64,000 nucleotides of DNA from Desulfobulbaceae bacterium BRH_c16a (GTDB lineage Bacteria > Desulfobacterota > Desulfobulbia > Desulfobulbales > Desulfocapsaceae), in the NCBI GenBank assembly GCA_000961725.1, contig LADS01000050.1, forward strand, positions 28,170-92,169, read 5' to 3'. Below are positions 52,316 through 61,874 of the stretch, in pieces. The stretch's first letter is position 1, and each line of letters opens with the position of its first letter. A program made the translations under genes and the position numbers. The notes below the pieces were generated by a model. It worked only from the letters and a program-made list of their open reading frames with translations. It was not told where the DNA came from and ran no database searches.

Positions 52316-55300
52316 TCACGACTCCTTCATGAAGTTCAAGGGATACGGCTCCGGTTGTCCGGCTTTTCTGAGGAGTTTGTTGACTTCCTTCTTCAATTCT
52401 ATCATCCTGAGCTCACGCCCTTCCATGATACCGTTGAGGCGTCGCAACTCCTCGTTGCTGACTCTCATTTCTTCGGCATGGACCAGGATCGCTTCTTCCG
52501 CCCGCTTCTGTTCGGTCAAGTCCCGGGTAATTTCCGTGAATCCAGTGACTCGACCGTTGTCGTCCCGAATCGCCATGATGATCACATCGGCCCAGAAGCG
52601 GGAGCCGTCCTTGCGGACAAGCCACCCATTTTCTCTATAACGACTCTCACGTTCTGCAATCAGGAGCGCCTGCTCGGGCAAGCCGGCGGCCACCGCCTCG
52701 GGTGGATAGAAGCGAGAGTAATGCCGGCCGAGAATCTCTTCCTGACGATATCCCTTGATCCGTTGTGCGCCGGAGTTCCAGCTCGTAACATTTCCTTCGC
52801 GGTTGAGCATGAAGATGGCATAGTCACTGACCCCTTCGACCATCAACCGGAAGCGTTCCTCGCTTTCCCGCAGGGCATCTTCCGCCCGCTTCCGTTCGGT
52901 GATGTCGAAGAAGATGGCGACGAGACCGTCTATTTTCCCTTCTTTGGTCCGGTAGGGAAGGATCCGGTTCAGGTAATACCGGCCCGACTCAAGGTTCGTT
53001 TCTTCCCGTTCGACGACAGTATCCCCCTTGAGGACCGCTTCGGCGTCCTGGGTGAAGGTGGGCAAGGCAATTCTACCGGAGACATGCTGCAAGGGACGGC
53101 CGATGTCGGACGGAATCAGGTTGAAAATGTTGACCATGGCCGGAGAGAAACGTTTGATGTTGAGGCTCAGATCGAGGAAAATGGTGGCTATTTCCGAGCT
53201 GGCCAGAAGGTTTTCCATGTCGGTGTTGGCGATGTTCAGTTCCTCCATCCTCCACTGCAGCTGCGCGTTGACCGTGACAAGTTCCTCGTTCAGCGCCTGC
53301 AGCTCTTCCTTGGAGTTCTCCAGTTCCTCGTTGGTTGACCGCAGCTCCTCGTTGGTTGACTGCAGCTCCTCGTTAGTGGACTGCAATTCCTCATTAACCG
53401 ACAGCATCTCGTCGGTGGCCGTCAGGAACCCTTCGTTGGTCGCCTCCAACTGTTCGCTCGTCGCCTGAAGCTGTTCGTAATAGAGACGCACCTGTTCTTC
53501 CAACTGAAGAATGAGCGCCTCCCCTGACGTTTCCTCGCCAAAAACTCGTTCTTCCCCGCTCGAAACGGGAGTGACTCCGGGAAGAGTGGTCGGTTCGAAG
53601 ACGACCAACGCCAGTTGGCCGGAAGCGGGAGGGAGCGGCACCACAATGATGTTGACCGCCGTCTCGACACTGCCGGCATAGAGTTTTATTCCACGAAATA
53701 CAACCTCTTGCTGTTCGGTAAATACCTTGTAAACGGCAGCCCTGAGAGTCGGTCGCAGCTCTTCCCTCGCCATCTTCAGGAGGTCCAGTGTCGGCTCGCC
53801 TGAAGGTATCTCCAGATATGCGCCCGTCCGGTTGGAGAAATTGATCACTTCGTGTTTCTCATTGATGATCACGCGCGCGGGGACGTAGCGGTCCAACAGG
53901 AATTTTTCAGCGAGGGCGGCCGGTCCCGGATCATCGGCCCGGGATGGCTGGACCGCACGTCCCGGTTTGGCGAAGTTGAGAACAGGTCCGGCAAAAGGGT
54001 AGAGCGTATCGACCGGACGCACCGCTTCCTGCCGTGCATAGATCTTCCATTTCTTGTCGACGGGGATGAAAAGATCGCCATGGGATCCAATCGTTTCAGC
54101 GCTGCCCATGAAAAGAAAGCCCCCCGGCTTCAGCACCTGATGGAACAGCGGGATGAGCCGTTTCTGGATGTCGGAGTTCAAATAAATGAGGAAATTGCGG
54201 CAGACGAGGAGGTCGAGCCTGGAAAAAGGGGGGTCCATAATCAGATTGTGATGGGCGAAAACGACCATCTCCCGCAGCTGCTTGGTCACCTGCCAGCCAT
54301 CTCGCTGCTTCTCGAAAAGAAACGCTTCAGCCGCTCCTCATCCACATCCTCGACGATTCCTTCGGAGTAGAGTCCGGTCCGGGCATGACCGATGGCCTTT
54401 TCATCGATGTCGGTGGCAAAGATCTGCACCCCGGCATCGAGCTTCTGCTGCTCTATGTACTCCTGGATGAGGATCGCCATGGAATAGACTTCTTCGCCGG
54501 TGGCGCAGCCGGCGTGCCAGATGCGCACCGGGTCGCTGGGGTCACGCCCGGCTGAGAAGATCCTGGGAAAGATCTTCCTGGTCAGAAAATCGAAGGCCTG
54601 GGGGTCGCGGAAGAAGCTCGTCACTCCGATCAGGATTTCGTGGGCAAGGGCCTGTGACTCCTCCGGGTTGGCGTCGAGGAAGGCAAGGTAGCTGTCGAGC
54701 CCTTCCTTCTGGTTCACTATCATGCGCCGGGCAATCCGGCGCATGATGGTGTTTCTCTTATAGGAGCTGAAATCGTGGCCGACCTTGGTCTTGACGATGG
54801 TAAAAATGGTTCGCAGCTCCTCGTCGAGTAGAGCTTCCTGATCACGGGGCGCGATAAAAGACGAACGGCTTGCGATTTCAACGATTTTCTCCGGCATCAG
54901 CTCCACCGGCAGGACCAGGTCCGCGACCCCGGCGTCGATTGCACTCCGGGGCATGTCGGAGAATTTAGCCGAAGCAGGTTCCTGTACCACGACAATGCCA
55001 CCCGCATCCTTGATCGCCTGTGCCCCTTCGGTGCCATCGCTTCCGGTGCCGGAGAGGATGACCGCAATGGGCCGTTTCCCGACTTCCGTTGCGAGGGTAC
55101 GGAATAAAAGATCGATGGAATAATGAGGCCGACGCTGCTGCGCGCTCTCGTCGAATTTAAACCGGCCGGAGCTCAGGACCAGCCCTCCGCCTGGAGGGAA
55201 AACGCAGACCGTGTTCGGCCGCAGGGGCATCCCCTCGACGACGGTCTCCACAGCCATAGAGGTGTAACGGCTGAGGATATCGGTAAGGAGAGACGGTCCG

Positions 55301-55497
55301 TCAGGGGGATGGTGCACGTTCACGACAAAGCAGAAGCCGCTGTCGCTTGACATCGCGGCAAAAAACCGCTGCACTTCCACAAGACCTCCGGCTGAGGCAC
55401 CGATGCCGACGGTAATGGGAACGGGAGGGACCGCTTCGGCGGGTTCAGCCGCCGAGGACCGACAGATTTTTACTGAAGATAAACCCTTTGGACACAT
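52316..55497 (-). pseudogene. CheB-CheR-PAS fusion, split by a frameshift
   Basis: From ATG 55497: a CheB methylesterase domain (25-200: IGASAGGLVEVQ, LSGTGSDGTEGAQ), CheR N- and C-terminal domains (215-395; SAM-binding WHAGCATGEEVYS). After ERLKRFF the frame hits TGA at 54286. The other frame gives EKQRDGWQVTKQLREMVVF, the expected CheR continuation, and runs to 52316 through the CheR end (DLLVCRNFLIYLN), a long coiled coil (EELQSTNEELRSTNEELENS) and two or three PAS domains. One extra T in the TTTT run (54315-54318 as A on the plus strand) would restore one frame (RFFFEKQRDGW). There is no kinase domain. The second part could restart at GTG 54289 by a GTGA overlap, so a two-protein product is possible. 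Confidence 0.8.
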
Positions 55498-55991
55498 TGT
55501 ACGTACACCTCAACCGGTTCAGATTTCTTCCAAAGAGCAAAAATAGAAACACGCCTGATCGATAGTCACGGGAATGATGACTTTTTCAAGATGCTTAATA
55601 TCGAGCAGTACATGAATATACTTTAATCCGTTTTGTTTTCCTAAGGTTATTGAGTGGCTTATCCAGTCAGTCTATCGAGATCATAAAGGATGGATTAACT
55701 CTTTTCCGAATAAGCAAATATAACCATGCAAGGAATAATATCAAATGGAATTGATGAATTGCCTGACTATCACGGATGGCAGAGCGTGCTTCGAGGGGCC
55801 CCCGCGGCGCTCCGTTTCGAACGTACAGGGGAGATACTGGTCGTCATGATCGACTGTCGTGAAATAGATTTGTTAGAAAAATGGTATAAAATGACAGAGT
55901 AATAGAGTAAAAACCGCAGAGAAGATCAGTACCATTTCAAATTATTAAAGTTCGGCATGAGAAGGGTGGTCTGGAAGAGGCATACACTGAA
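55498..55991. other. 494-base intergenic region upstream of the Kai operon
   Basis: It is AT-rich near both ends. It should contain the promoters of the CheB-CheR gene (minus) and the membrane-protein gene (plus). A 58-codon open frame at 55726-55902 is the only coding candidate. Confidence 0.5.
55726..55902 (+). CDS. possible small protein (58 aa)
   Basis: ATG 55726 to TAA 55902 encodes MQGIISNGIDELPDYHGWQS and continues through GEILVVMIDCREIDLLEKWY. It has a protein-like composition with a possible strand-helix end, but no RBS before the ATG and no family I recognise. It could be chance or a decayed fragment. Confidence 0.2.
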   Translation: MQGIISNGIDELPDYHGWQSVLRGAPAALRFERTGEILVVMIDCREIDLLEKWYKMTE

Positions 55992-56678
55992 ATGAAAGAA
56001 AAAATGCAGGAACAGGATAGAAGCAATGGGAGCTGTCTATTGACAATTGCGGCAGCCTATGTCCTTCTGGTTGTCGGCATTTCATTGCTGCCCGGCAGGC
56101 TTCCTTATGAGATGGTCAGAGAACACGGACCGATTGAAACGCTCTCCGCGGCCGGTTACTTCTACTTCTGTCTTTTTCTTTTCCATTTTAACTCTATCGG
56201 TGCGGTACAAACAAGCTTTGCACCTGGGCTCTTCGTTTTTCTCCTGGGCTTGCGGGAGCTTGACTTTCATCAGCGTTTCACCACGATGGGAGTGTTTAAG
56301 ACGAAGTTTTTTATCAGCCCCGGGGTTCCCGTTGTCGAGAAAATCATAGTCACCATACTCCTTGTGGCAGTGCTCATTTATGGAATAATCTACCTGCGCA
56401 GGGCGCTGCCGACATTCAAGGGAGATCTGCTTGACGGGCGACCCTCTTCCTTGTCAATTGCCTGTGCCGTCGGGTGTGCCGTCCTCAGCAAGTTCCTTGA
56501 CGGCAACTCGGAAATATTCGGAGACATGTTTCCGATGGTGGAAAATTTTGAAACGTTCTCCATCACCGTGGAAGAGTGTCTCGAGCTGTTTATTCCGGTA
56601 TTTTTCCTACAGGCGCTTCTGCAGTACGGCCGGGAGAGTGTGCGGCGGTATGCTGCAGAGAGCGCAGTTGAAAACTGA
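55992..56678 (+). CDS. integral membrane protein of unknown function
   Basis: A protein of 228 aa. Six hydrophobic segments near residues 16-34, 50-68, 76-92, 115-137, 152-170 and 195-212. The sequences GLRELDFHQRFTTMGVFKTK and FLDGNSEIFGDMFPMVENF lie between helices and contain acidic/His residues. I do not recognise a named family. The start is uncertain between residue 1 and residue 5; the upstream GGAAGAGG is distant. It converges with the metal transporter operon, 15 bases away. Confidence 0.7.
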   Translation: MKEKMQEQDRSNGSCLLTIAAAYVLLVVGISLLPGRLPYEMVREHGPIETLSAAGYFYFCLFLFHFNSIGAVQTSFAPGLFVFLLGLRELDFHQRFTTMGVFKTKFFISPGVPVVEKIIVTILLVAVLIYGIIYLRRALPTFKGDLLDGRPSSLSIACAVGCAVLSKFLDGNSEIFGDMFPMVENFETFSITVEECLELFIPVFFLQALLQYGRESVRRYAAESAVEN

Positions 56679-56693
56679 CACTCTCTTCCCTGT

Positions 56694-57959
56694 CTACTCT
56701 CCCGGAATGGTTCGGCCGTGAGGATCCTGCGCCGGGCGGCCCAGCTTCTCGTCGAGATATTCCACCGTACCATCGCTGCGGAGATGTTCCAGCTGGTGGG
56801 CGGTGGCATGCAACTGCTCCTGCGGGGTGCCGATGGTCTGCAGGTACGTCTCCCACAGGCGGTGGGCCCGCAGCACTTTGGCGGCTTCCTGCTCGCCTTT
56901 TTCAGTCAACAGATAGACGCCCTGCCGGTCGCGGAGCAGCCCGTCCTGCACCATCTGCCGGATGGCCCGTTTGAGGCCGGCGCCATTCTCGACATACTGT
57001 CTTAACACCTGCATCGGCGTCGGCTTGGCATAACGCAGAATAGTGGTCAGCACATCTTCGACGATCTGCTGCGGCACCATCCTGCGCAACCGCAGCCACC
57101 GTGCCAGCAGGCCGTATTTTGGCGCCACAGCCAGAACCACCAGGAACTGCAGGGTGCAGAACAGCATGATAGCACCGCCGCCGGCAGAGTCCAGCCAGAC
57201 GCAGAGATAGAGCCCGCCGATCACCGAGGTCACGCCAAAGAACGCCGCCAGAACCATCATCCGGTCGAGCCGGTCACAGAGCAGATAGGCTGTCGCCGCT
57301 GGAGTGATCAGCAGACCGACCACCAGAATCACCCCGACCATGCTCACCGCGCTGACCACTACCAGCGAGACGCAGGTGGTAAGCAGATAGTCGAGCAGAA
57401 GCACCGGCAGGCCGATCGAAGCAGCCATGATCGGATCGAAGGTGGTCAGCTGGAAATGGCGGAAGAAGAGGATCAGCACTGTCAGCACCAGGGCGGCGAC
57501 GAAAGCGCTGACCCACAGGTCGCTGTCGGCGACGCCGAGGATGTCGCCCATGATGAAGTGCATCAGGTCGATATGAATGTAGTGGCGGAAGATCGACACC
57601 GCCACCACCCCCAGGGCGAAGACGCCGGTATACATGATACCGATGGCGGTATCCTCCTTGATCCGGGAAATACTGGAGACAAAGCTGATCAGGGCGACGG
57701 TGGTCACCGCCGCCAGCAGCGAGCCGAGCAGCATTCCGGGGGCATGGGCCTCGATGCCGAACATCAGTTTCATCACCAGGTAACCGCCGGCTACCCCGGC
57801 GATCATCGCATGCGACAGGGCGTCGCCGAGAAAGGCCATTTTGCGCAGCACCACCAGGCAGCCGACCACCCCGGCGACGACCGCGACAATGGAGCCGCCG
57901 ATCAGCGCTTTCTGGAAATAGGTTTCGGTCAGCGGGGCGATAAAGAGTTCGTACATCAT
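56694..57959 (-). CDS. metal ABC transporter permease fused to DtxR-like regulator domain
   Basis: A protein of 421 aa. Residues 1-285 are an ABC-3 (ZnuB/TroC/MntB) permease with eight or nine helices (VVLRKMAFLGDALSHAMIAG, MVGVILVVGLLITPAATAYL). Residues 305-420 resemble the DtxR/MntR winged helix and dimerisation region: AIRQMVQDGLLRDRQGVYLL, GEQEAAKVLRAHRLWETYLQ, HATAHQLEHL. In free DtxR the last segment carries metal ligands (H/E). Similar fusions exist in other transporters, but the job of the attached domain is unproven. It overlaps the ATPase gene by 4 bases. Confidence 0.9.
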   Translation of the reverse strand: MMYELFIAPLTETYFQKALIGGSIVAVVAGVVGCLVVLRKMAFLGDALSHAMIAGVAGGYLVMKLMFGIEAHAPGMLLGSLLAAVTTVALISFVSSISRIKEDTAIGIMYTGVFALGVVAVSIFRHYIHIDLMHFIMGDILGVADSDLWVSAFVAALVLTVLILFFRHFQLTTFDPIMAASIGLPVLLLDYLLTTCVSLVVVSAVSMVGVILVVGLLITPAATAYLLCDRLDRMMVLAAFFGVTSVIGGLYLCVWLDSAGGGAIMLFCTLQFLVVLAVAPKYGLLARWLRLRRMVPQQIVEDVLTTILRYAKPTPMQVLRQYVENGAGLKRAIRQMVQDGLLRDRQGVYLLTEKGEQEAAKVLRAHRLWETYLQTIGTPQEQLHATAHQLEHLRSDGTVEYLDEKLGRPAQDPHGRTIPGE

Positions 57960-58714
57960 GTCGTTTCCTCCTTGAACACCTTGCCGAAGATGCGCAGCCG
58001 CCCCTCATAGACCTTGCTGAGCAGATCCTCCTGCAGCACTGCCTGGGGTGGACCGTAGGCGTACATCCGCTGCTTGATCAAGATCAGCTTGTCGAAATAC
58101 TCGGCGGCGGTGACCAGGTCGTGATGCACCACCACCAGGGTCTTTCCCGTCTTCTTGGCCCGCTCCAATACCTCGAGGATGGCCCGCTCGGTGGCCGCGT
58201 CGACCCCGGCAAAGGGTTCGTCGAGAAGCAGGATATCGCTGCCCTGGGCCAGAGCCCGGGCAAGGAAAACGCGCTGCTGCTGGCCGCCGGACAGCTCGCC
58301 TATCTGTCGGTCGGCAAACTCGGTCATCCGCACTATGGCCAGAGCCTCTTTCGCTGCCTCCCGGTCGGCGGCGGAGGGCGAGGCATACCAGGGAATCCGC
58401 TGGTATCGTCCCATCAGCGCCACCTCCCGGACAGTGATCGGGAAATCCCAATCGACCGAACCGCGTTGCGGCACATAGGCCACCTTCCCCTTGACCTTCT
58501 GGACATCCTGGCCTTCTATGGTCACCGAACCGACATCGGGTTTGAGGAAACCGAGCATCGCCTTGATCAACGTCGATTTGCCCGCCCCGTTCGGGCCGAT
58601 CACGCCAACCAGCTGGTCCCGCTCGATCCGGACGCTGACATCGAGCAGAGCGGCGCGCGCGTGGTAGCTGACGGTGAGGTGGTCGACTTCTATGGCGTAA
58701 GGACTAGTGGGCAT
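57956..58714 (-). CDS. metal ABC transporter ATP-binding protein
   Basis: A protein of 252 aa. Walker A GPNGAGKST near residue 41, Q-loop YVPQRGSVDWDFP, signature LSGGQQQRVFLARAL, Walker B ILLLDEPFAGVD, H-loop VHHDL. The YVPQRGSVDWDFPI segment is typical of Mn/Fe/Zn importers. It overlaps the gene before it by 11 bases and the permease gene by 4 bases. Confidence 0.93.
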   Translation of the reverse strand: MPTSPYAIEVDHLTVSYHARAALLDVSVRIERDQLVGVIGPNGAGKSTLIKAMLGFLKPDVGSVTIEGQDVQKVKGKVAYVPQRGSVDWDFPITVREVALMGRYQRIPWYASPSAADREAAKEALAIVRMTEFADRQIGELSGGQQQRVFLARALAQGSDILLLDEPFAGVDAATERAILEVLERAKKTGKTLVVVHHDLVTAAEYFDKLILIKQRMYAYGPPQAVLQEDLLSKVYEGRLRIFGKVFKEETT

Positions 58715-59207
58715 GTTCGGCCTCCTCCTCGGTGATCGTAAAGGCTACAGTCCCGGAAACCAGCGCACCCCGGCTGCCCCAGACGGTGACGTCGGCTAGA
58801 GCCACGCCCTTCTCAAGGACACGGATGCGGACACAGTGGTCAAGCACAGCATCGCCGATGGGCGGGCTCGCCTTGAGGTGAATCTCATTGTTGCCGACAA
58901 CCACGCCTTCTATCCCATCAAGTTTCAGCGGCTGACCGCGGCGGACGCTCTCAACCGGCACCGGCAGCAGCCGGCCGTTGAGTCTCAGTTCGAGCGGTGA
59001 CGCGCTTCCCGAACCGGTCTGCAGGGCGAAGGGGTCCTCCTCCAGAGAAAAGGTCGGAGTGATTTCCAGGGAATAAGCCCCCTCGCTTGCTCTCGCCATC
59101 CTGGCCTCGGTTCCGCCAACCGGCACCTTGGCATCCCGCCAGGTGGTATAACCGAACAGACCGCCGACAAAGACCACCCAGGCAGTTAACACCATGAGAA
59201 AACGCAT
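58704..59207 (-). CDS. exported/anchored protein of unknown function in the metal ABC operon
   Basis: A protein of 167 aa. An N-terminal helix (residues 3-20, FLMVLTAWVVFVGGLFGY) serves as anchor or signal. The rest is beta-rich: AYSLEITPTFSLEEDPFAL, LELRLNGRLLPVPVESVRRG, GNNEIHLKASPPIGDAVLDH, FTITEEEAEHAH. One Cys (in DHCVRIRVLE). The end is rich in E/H. I know no family. Its position between the binding-protein and ATPase genes, with an 11-base overlap, ties it to metal import. Confidence 0.8.
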   Translation of the reverse strand: MRFLMVLTAWVVFVGGLFGYTTWRDAKVPVGGTEARMARASEGAYSLEITPTFSLEEDPFALQTGSGSASPLELRLNGRLLPVPVESVRRGQPLKLDGIEGVVVGNNEIHLKASPPIGDAVLDHCVRIRVLEKGVALADVTVWGSRGALVSGTVAFTITEEEAEHAH

Positions 59208-59247
59208 GTATCCTCCTCTTGTCAGTTGGTGCCGGCAGACAACTCGG

Positions 59248-60165
59248 CTATCGAAGGGCGCCGATGATCAACAGGACATTCTCGCGCATCATCCCGATAT
59301 AGGATTCCCCGGCGGTGCCTGTCGACCCCATCGAGTCGGAATAGAGCTCGCCGCCGATTTTCACTCCGGTTTCCTGCGCGATCTCCCGTATCTGTTTGGG
59401 ATTGATGGTCGTCTCGACAAAGATTGCCGGCGCCCCTGATTCGCGGATGGACTGGACTACCCGGCGCCGGCGTTCAGGGGTCATCCCCGCTCCGACCTCC
59501 GCCCCGGTCGACCAGCCGACCGGGGCGATGGACAGATAATCGTTGCCGGGATTGAAACGGTACTCGCGGCAGAAATAGTTGAAGGCATCGTGGGTGGTGA
59601 CCAGGATGCGGCGTTCCGGTGGAATCCAATTGACCTGCTCGCGAATCCAGGCATCGAGCACCCGCAATTGCTGGAGATAGAGCTTGGCGCGAGCCTCGAA
59701 CTCCTCCTTCCTGTCGGGCACAAGCTCGATGAAGGCCCGAACGATGTTGTTGACATAGATGGCCGCGTTGCGGGGTGAAAACCAGGAATGGGGGTCGACT
59801 ATCTTCTGTCCCGACGCCTCCAGATCGATTGGTTTGATCCCGGCGGTGGTGGTGACAAGGGGCTTGCCGGCATCTTTGGCCAAAGTCGCCATCCAGTTCT
59901 TGCCCTCCAGGTGCAGACCGTTCTCCAGGCAGAGATCGGCACTGAGAACCACCTGCACATCGTCGGGTGTCACTTGATAGGTGTGGGGGTTGGCGCCGGG
60001 GGCTAAAATCGATTTGACAACCATGGCGTCGCCGGCGATCTGCCGGGCGAAATCGGCGATCTGGGTGGTGGAGGCAACCACCACCGGTTTCATTTCCGCC
60101 GCAAAAGCGCCTGAGACCAGCACCCAAAAAAGCATGAAGGAGTTTATGGCAGCTGTCGTTTTCAT
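59248..60165 (-). CDS. metal-binding ABC transporter substrate-binding protein (TroA/PsaA-like)
   Basis: A protein of 305 aa. Signal peptide to about residue 22. The ligands of the metal-binding family are in place: His in GANPHTYQV near residue 61, His in VDPHSWFSP near 125, Glu in STGAEVGAGMTP and Asp in YSDSMGSTG near 281. An H-H-E-D set and no His-rich loop points to Mn or Fe rather than Zn. First gene of the operon with the unknown protein, ATPase and permease fusion. Confidence 0.9.
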   Translation of the reverse strand: MKTTAAINSFMLFWVLVSGAFAAEMKPVVVASTTQIADFARQIAGDAMVVKSILAPGANPHTYQVTPDDVQVVLSADLCLENGLHLEGKNWMATLAKDAGKPLVTTTAGIKPIDLEASGQKIVDPHSWFSPRNAAIYVNNIVRAFIELVPDRKEEFEARAKLYLQQLRVLDAWIREQVNWIPPERRILVTTHDAFNYFCREYRFNPGNDYLSIAPVGWSTGAEVGAGMTPERRRRVVQSIRESGAPAIFVETTINPKQIREIAQETGVKIGGELYSDSMGSTGTAGESYIGMMRENVLLIIGALR

Positions 60166-60526
60166 GGTGTTCCCTTATTAGATCGTCATCATCTCAAATA
60201 ATTCAATAGCGATAGGCTACCCTTACGAATCTTACAATTATTTTGTGCCGATGCCAACCTATAGTATTGGACAGGTATTGGACAGGTATTGGACAGGCGC
60301 ACCAGCTCTCTCCACTCGAAGCGGAGCACTGCAAGCGATGGCTCCCGCTAAAAAGCAATCCGATCCTGTTTTTGAGAGATTAATAATGAACAGAACCATT
60401 CTAAGTGGTACAACACACCGCTTTAGTCCTTACAGAGTACACCCTTGCGGGGTGTTGGATTTGAAGTCTCGAGTAGATGACGTTTCAGATATCACCTTTA
60501 CCGTGCAGCATCAGGAGTTTTCCCGT
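60166..60526. other. intergenic region with 11-bp tandem repeat and palindrome
   Basis: The unit GTATTGGACAG occurs three times without change at 60264-60296. Further on, ACACCCTTGCGGGGTGT (60439-60455) is a palindrome whose CCCTTGNGGGG core recalls the repeats at 13.25 and 50.45 kb. The frame of ychF is open through this area but reads as non-protein-like sequence. Confidence 0.6.
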
Positions 60527-61627
60527 ATGAAAATTGGAATTGTCGGTTTGCCGAATGTTGGTAAATCCACCTTGTTTAATGCCCTCACCAAAGCCGGTGC
60601 CGAGGCGAGTAATTACCCTTTCTGTACCATCGAGCCCAACGTCGGCATTGTCCGTGTCCCCGATGTCCGACTCGATGTCCTGGCAAAGCTCGGAACATCA
60701 AATAAAATCATTCCCACCACTATTGAATTTGTCGATATTGCCGGACTGGTGAAGGGCGCATCGAAGGGTGAGGGCCTCGGCAATATGTTCCTGGCCCATA
60801 TCCGCAGTGTAGAGGCCATAGCCCACGTGGTGCGTTGTTTCGACGATGACAATATCACCCATGTACATGGCGGGATAGATCCGGTTGGGGACGCGGAAAC
60901 GATCAACCTCGAGTTGATCCTTGCCGACCTGGAACTGGTTGAAAAGCGAATTTTGTCCGAGGAGAAAAAGGCGCGCGGTCAGGACAAGGACGCCATAATA
61001 AAACTGAGTGGTCTGTTAAAAATCAAAGCCGTTCTTGAAGATGAAAAACCCGCCAGAGCGGCCCACCTGGATAAGCAGGAAAAATTATTAATCGACCGGG
61101 AAATGCAGCTTCTCACCGCCAAGAAAGTGATTTATGTGGCCAACGTGGGTGAGGACGATCTCGCAACCGAGGGTGCCGATAACCCATATGTGCAGAAGTT
61201 GAAAGCCTTCGCCGATTCTCATGGAGATGGTCTGGTGTGTGTTTCTGCTAAAATTGAAGCCGAACTCTCCGAAATGGACGAGGATGAAGCGGCAGTGTTT
61301 CTTACAGAACTGGGCTTGAAAGAGTCCGGTTTCGCCCGTCTTGCCCGCGAGGCGTATTCTTTGCTCGATCTTATTTCATTTCTTACGACCGGTCAAAAAG
61401 AAACCCGTGCCTGGACCATCAAGCAAGGAACCAGGGCGCCGCAGGCCGCCGGCGTAATTCATACCGATTTTGAAAAACACTTTATCCGGGCGGAGGTGGT
61501 CCCCTATGACGATCTGGTCGCGGCCGGTTCCTGGGCCGCTGCAAGAGAGCGCGGCAAACTCAGAACCGAGGGGAAAGATTATATTTTCCAGGATGGCGAA
61601 GTCACGGTCTTTTTAACCAGTGCATAA
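60527..61627 (+). CDS. ychF: redox-regulated ATPase/GTPase YchF (Obg family)
   Basis: A protein of 366 aa from ATG 60527 behind CAGGAG. P-loop GLPNVGKST near residue 8, switch region FCTIEPNVGIV, DIAGLVKGASKGEGLGN, the atypical nucleotide-specificity motif NVGED (ATP preference), a coiled-coil arm and the C-terminal TGS domain (GQKETRAWTIKQGTRAP, GKDYIFQDGEV). Ribosome-associated and linked to stress response. Confidence 0.96.
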   Translation: MKIGIVGLPNVGKSTLFNALTKAGAEASNYPFCTIEPNVGIVRVPDVRLDVLAKLGTSNKIIPTTIEFVDIAGLVKGASKGEGLGNMFLAHIRSVEAIAHVVRCFDDDNITHVHGGIDPVGDAETINLELILADLELVEKRILSEEKKARGQDKDAIIKLSGLLKIKAVLEDEKPARAAHLDKQEKLLIDREMQLLTAKKVIYVANVGEDDLATEGADNPYVQKLKAFADSHGDGLVCVSAKIEAELSEMDEDEAAVFLTELGLKESGFARLAREAYSLLDLISFLTTGQKETRAWTIKQGTRAPQAAGVIHTDFEKHFIRAEVVPYDDLVAAGSWAAARERGKLRTEGKDYIFQDGEVTVFLTSA

Positions 61628-61835
61628 TTTCTGGGTCTATGACGGGGCACTCGACGGCACTGGGGCCACGCTCAACCTGGATACCATAGGGCCCGATATA
61701 GCGGGAAAAATGGTCAAGTACAGGGACGTGATAGAGCTTAAAAGCGAGGGCCGGCGGACGTTGACCTCGCACACCCTGGGCGACGACGGGCTGTGGCGAA
61801 GGTTCATGGCCGCGACCTATCTGCGGCGGAAATAA
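61626..61835 (+). pseudogene. DUF1579 C-terminal remnant
   Basis: The frame overlaps the ychF stop and reads NFWVYDGALDGTGATLNLD, then GKMVKYRDVIELKSEGRRTL and a final FMAATYLRRK. This matches the C-terminal third of DUF1579 proteins, which are about 170-190 aa. The N-terminal two thirds are missing, and the frame is not that of ychF. A GTG at 61620 could in theory start it, without an RBS. Best read as the left-over of a deletion that joined the 3' end of this gene to ychF. Confidence 0.7.
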
Positions 61836-61874
61836 CCCGCGAATAGACGCAAGAGAGCCTCCGGGAAACAGACA

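Noticed and set aside
60245..60526. N-terminal extension of YchF
   Set aside because: The extension covers tandem repeats and a palindrome; YchF proteins begin at MKIGIVGLPNVGKS, where an RBS is present.
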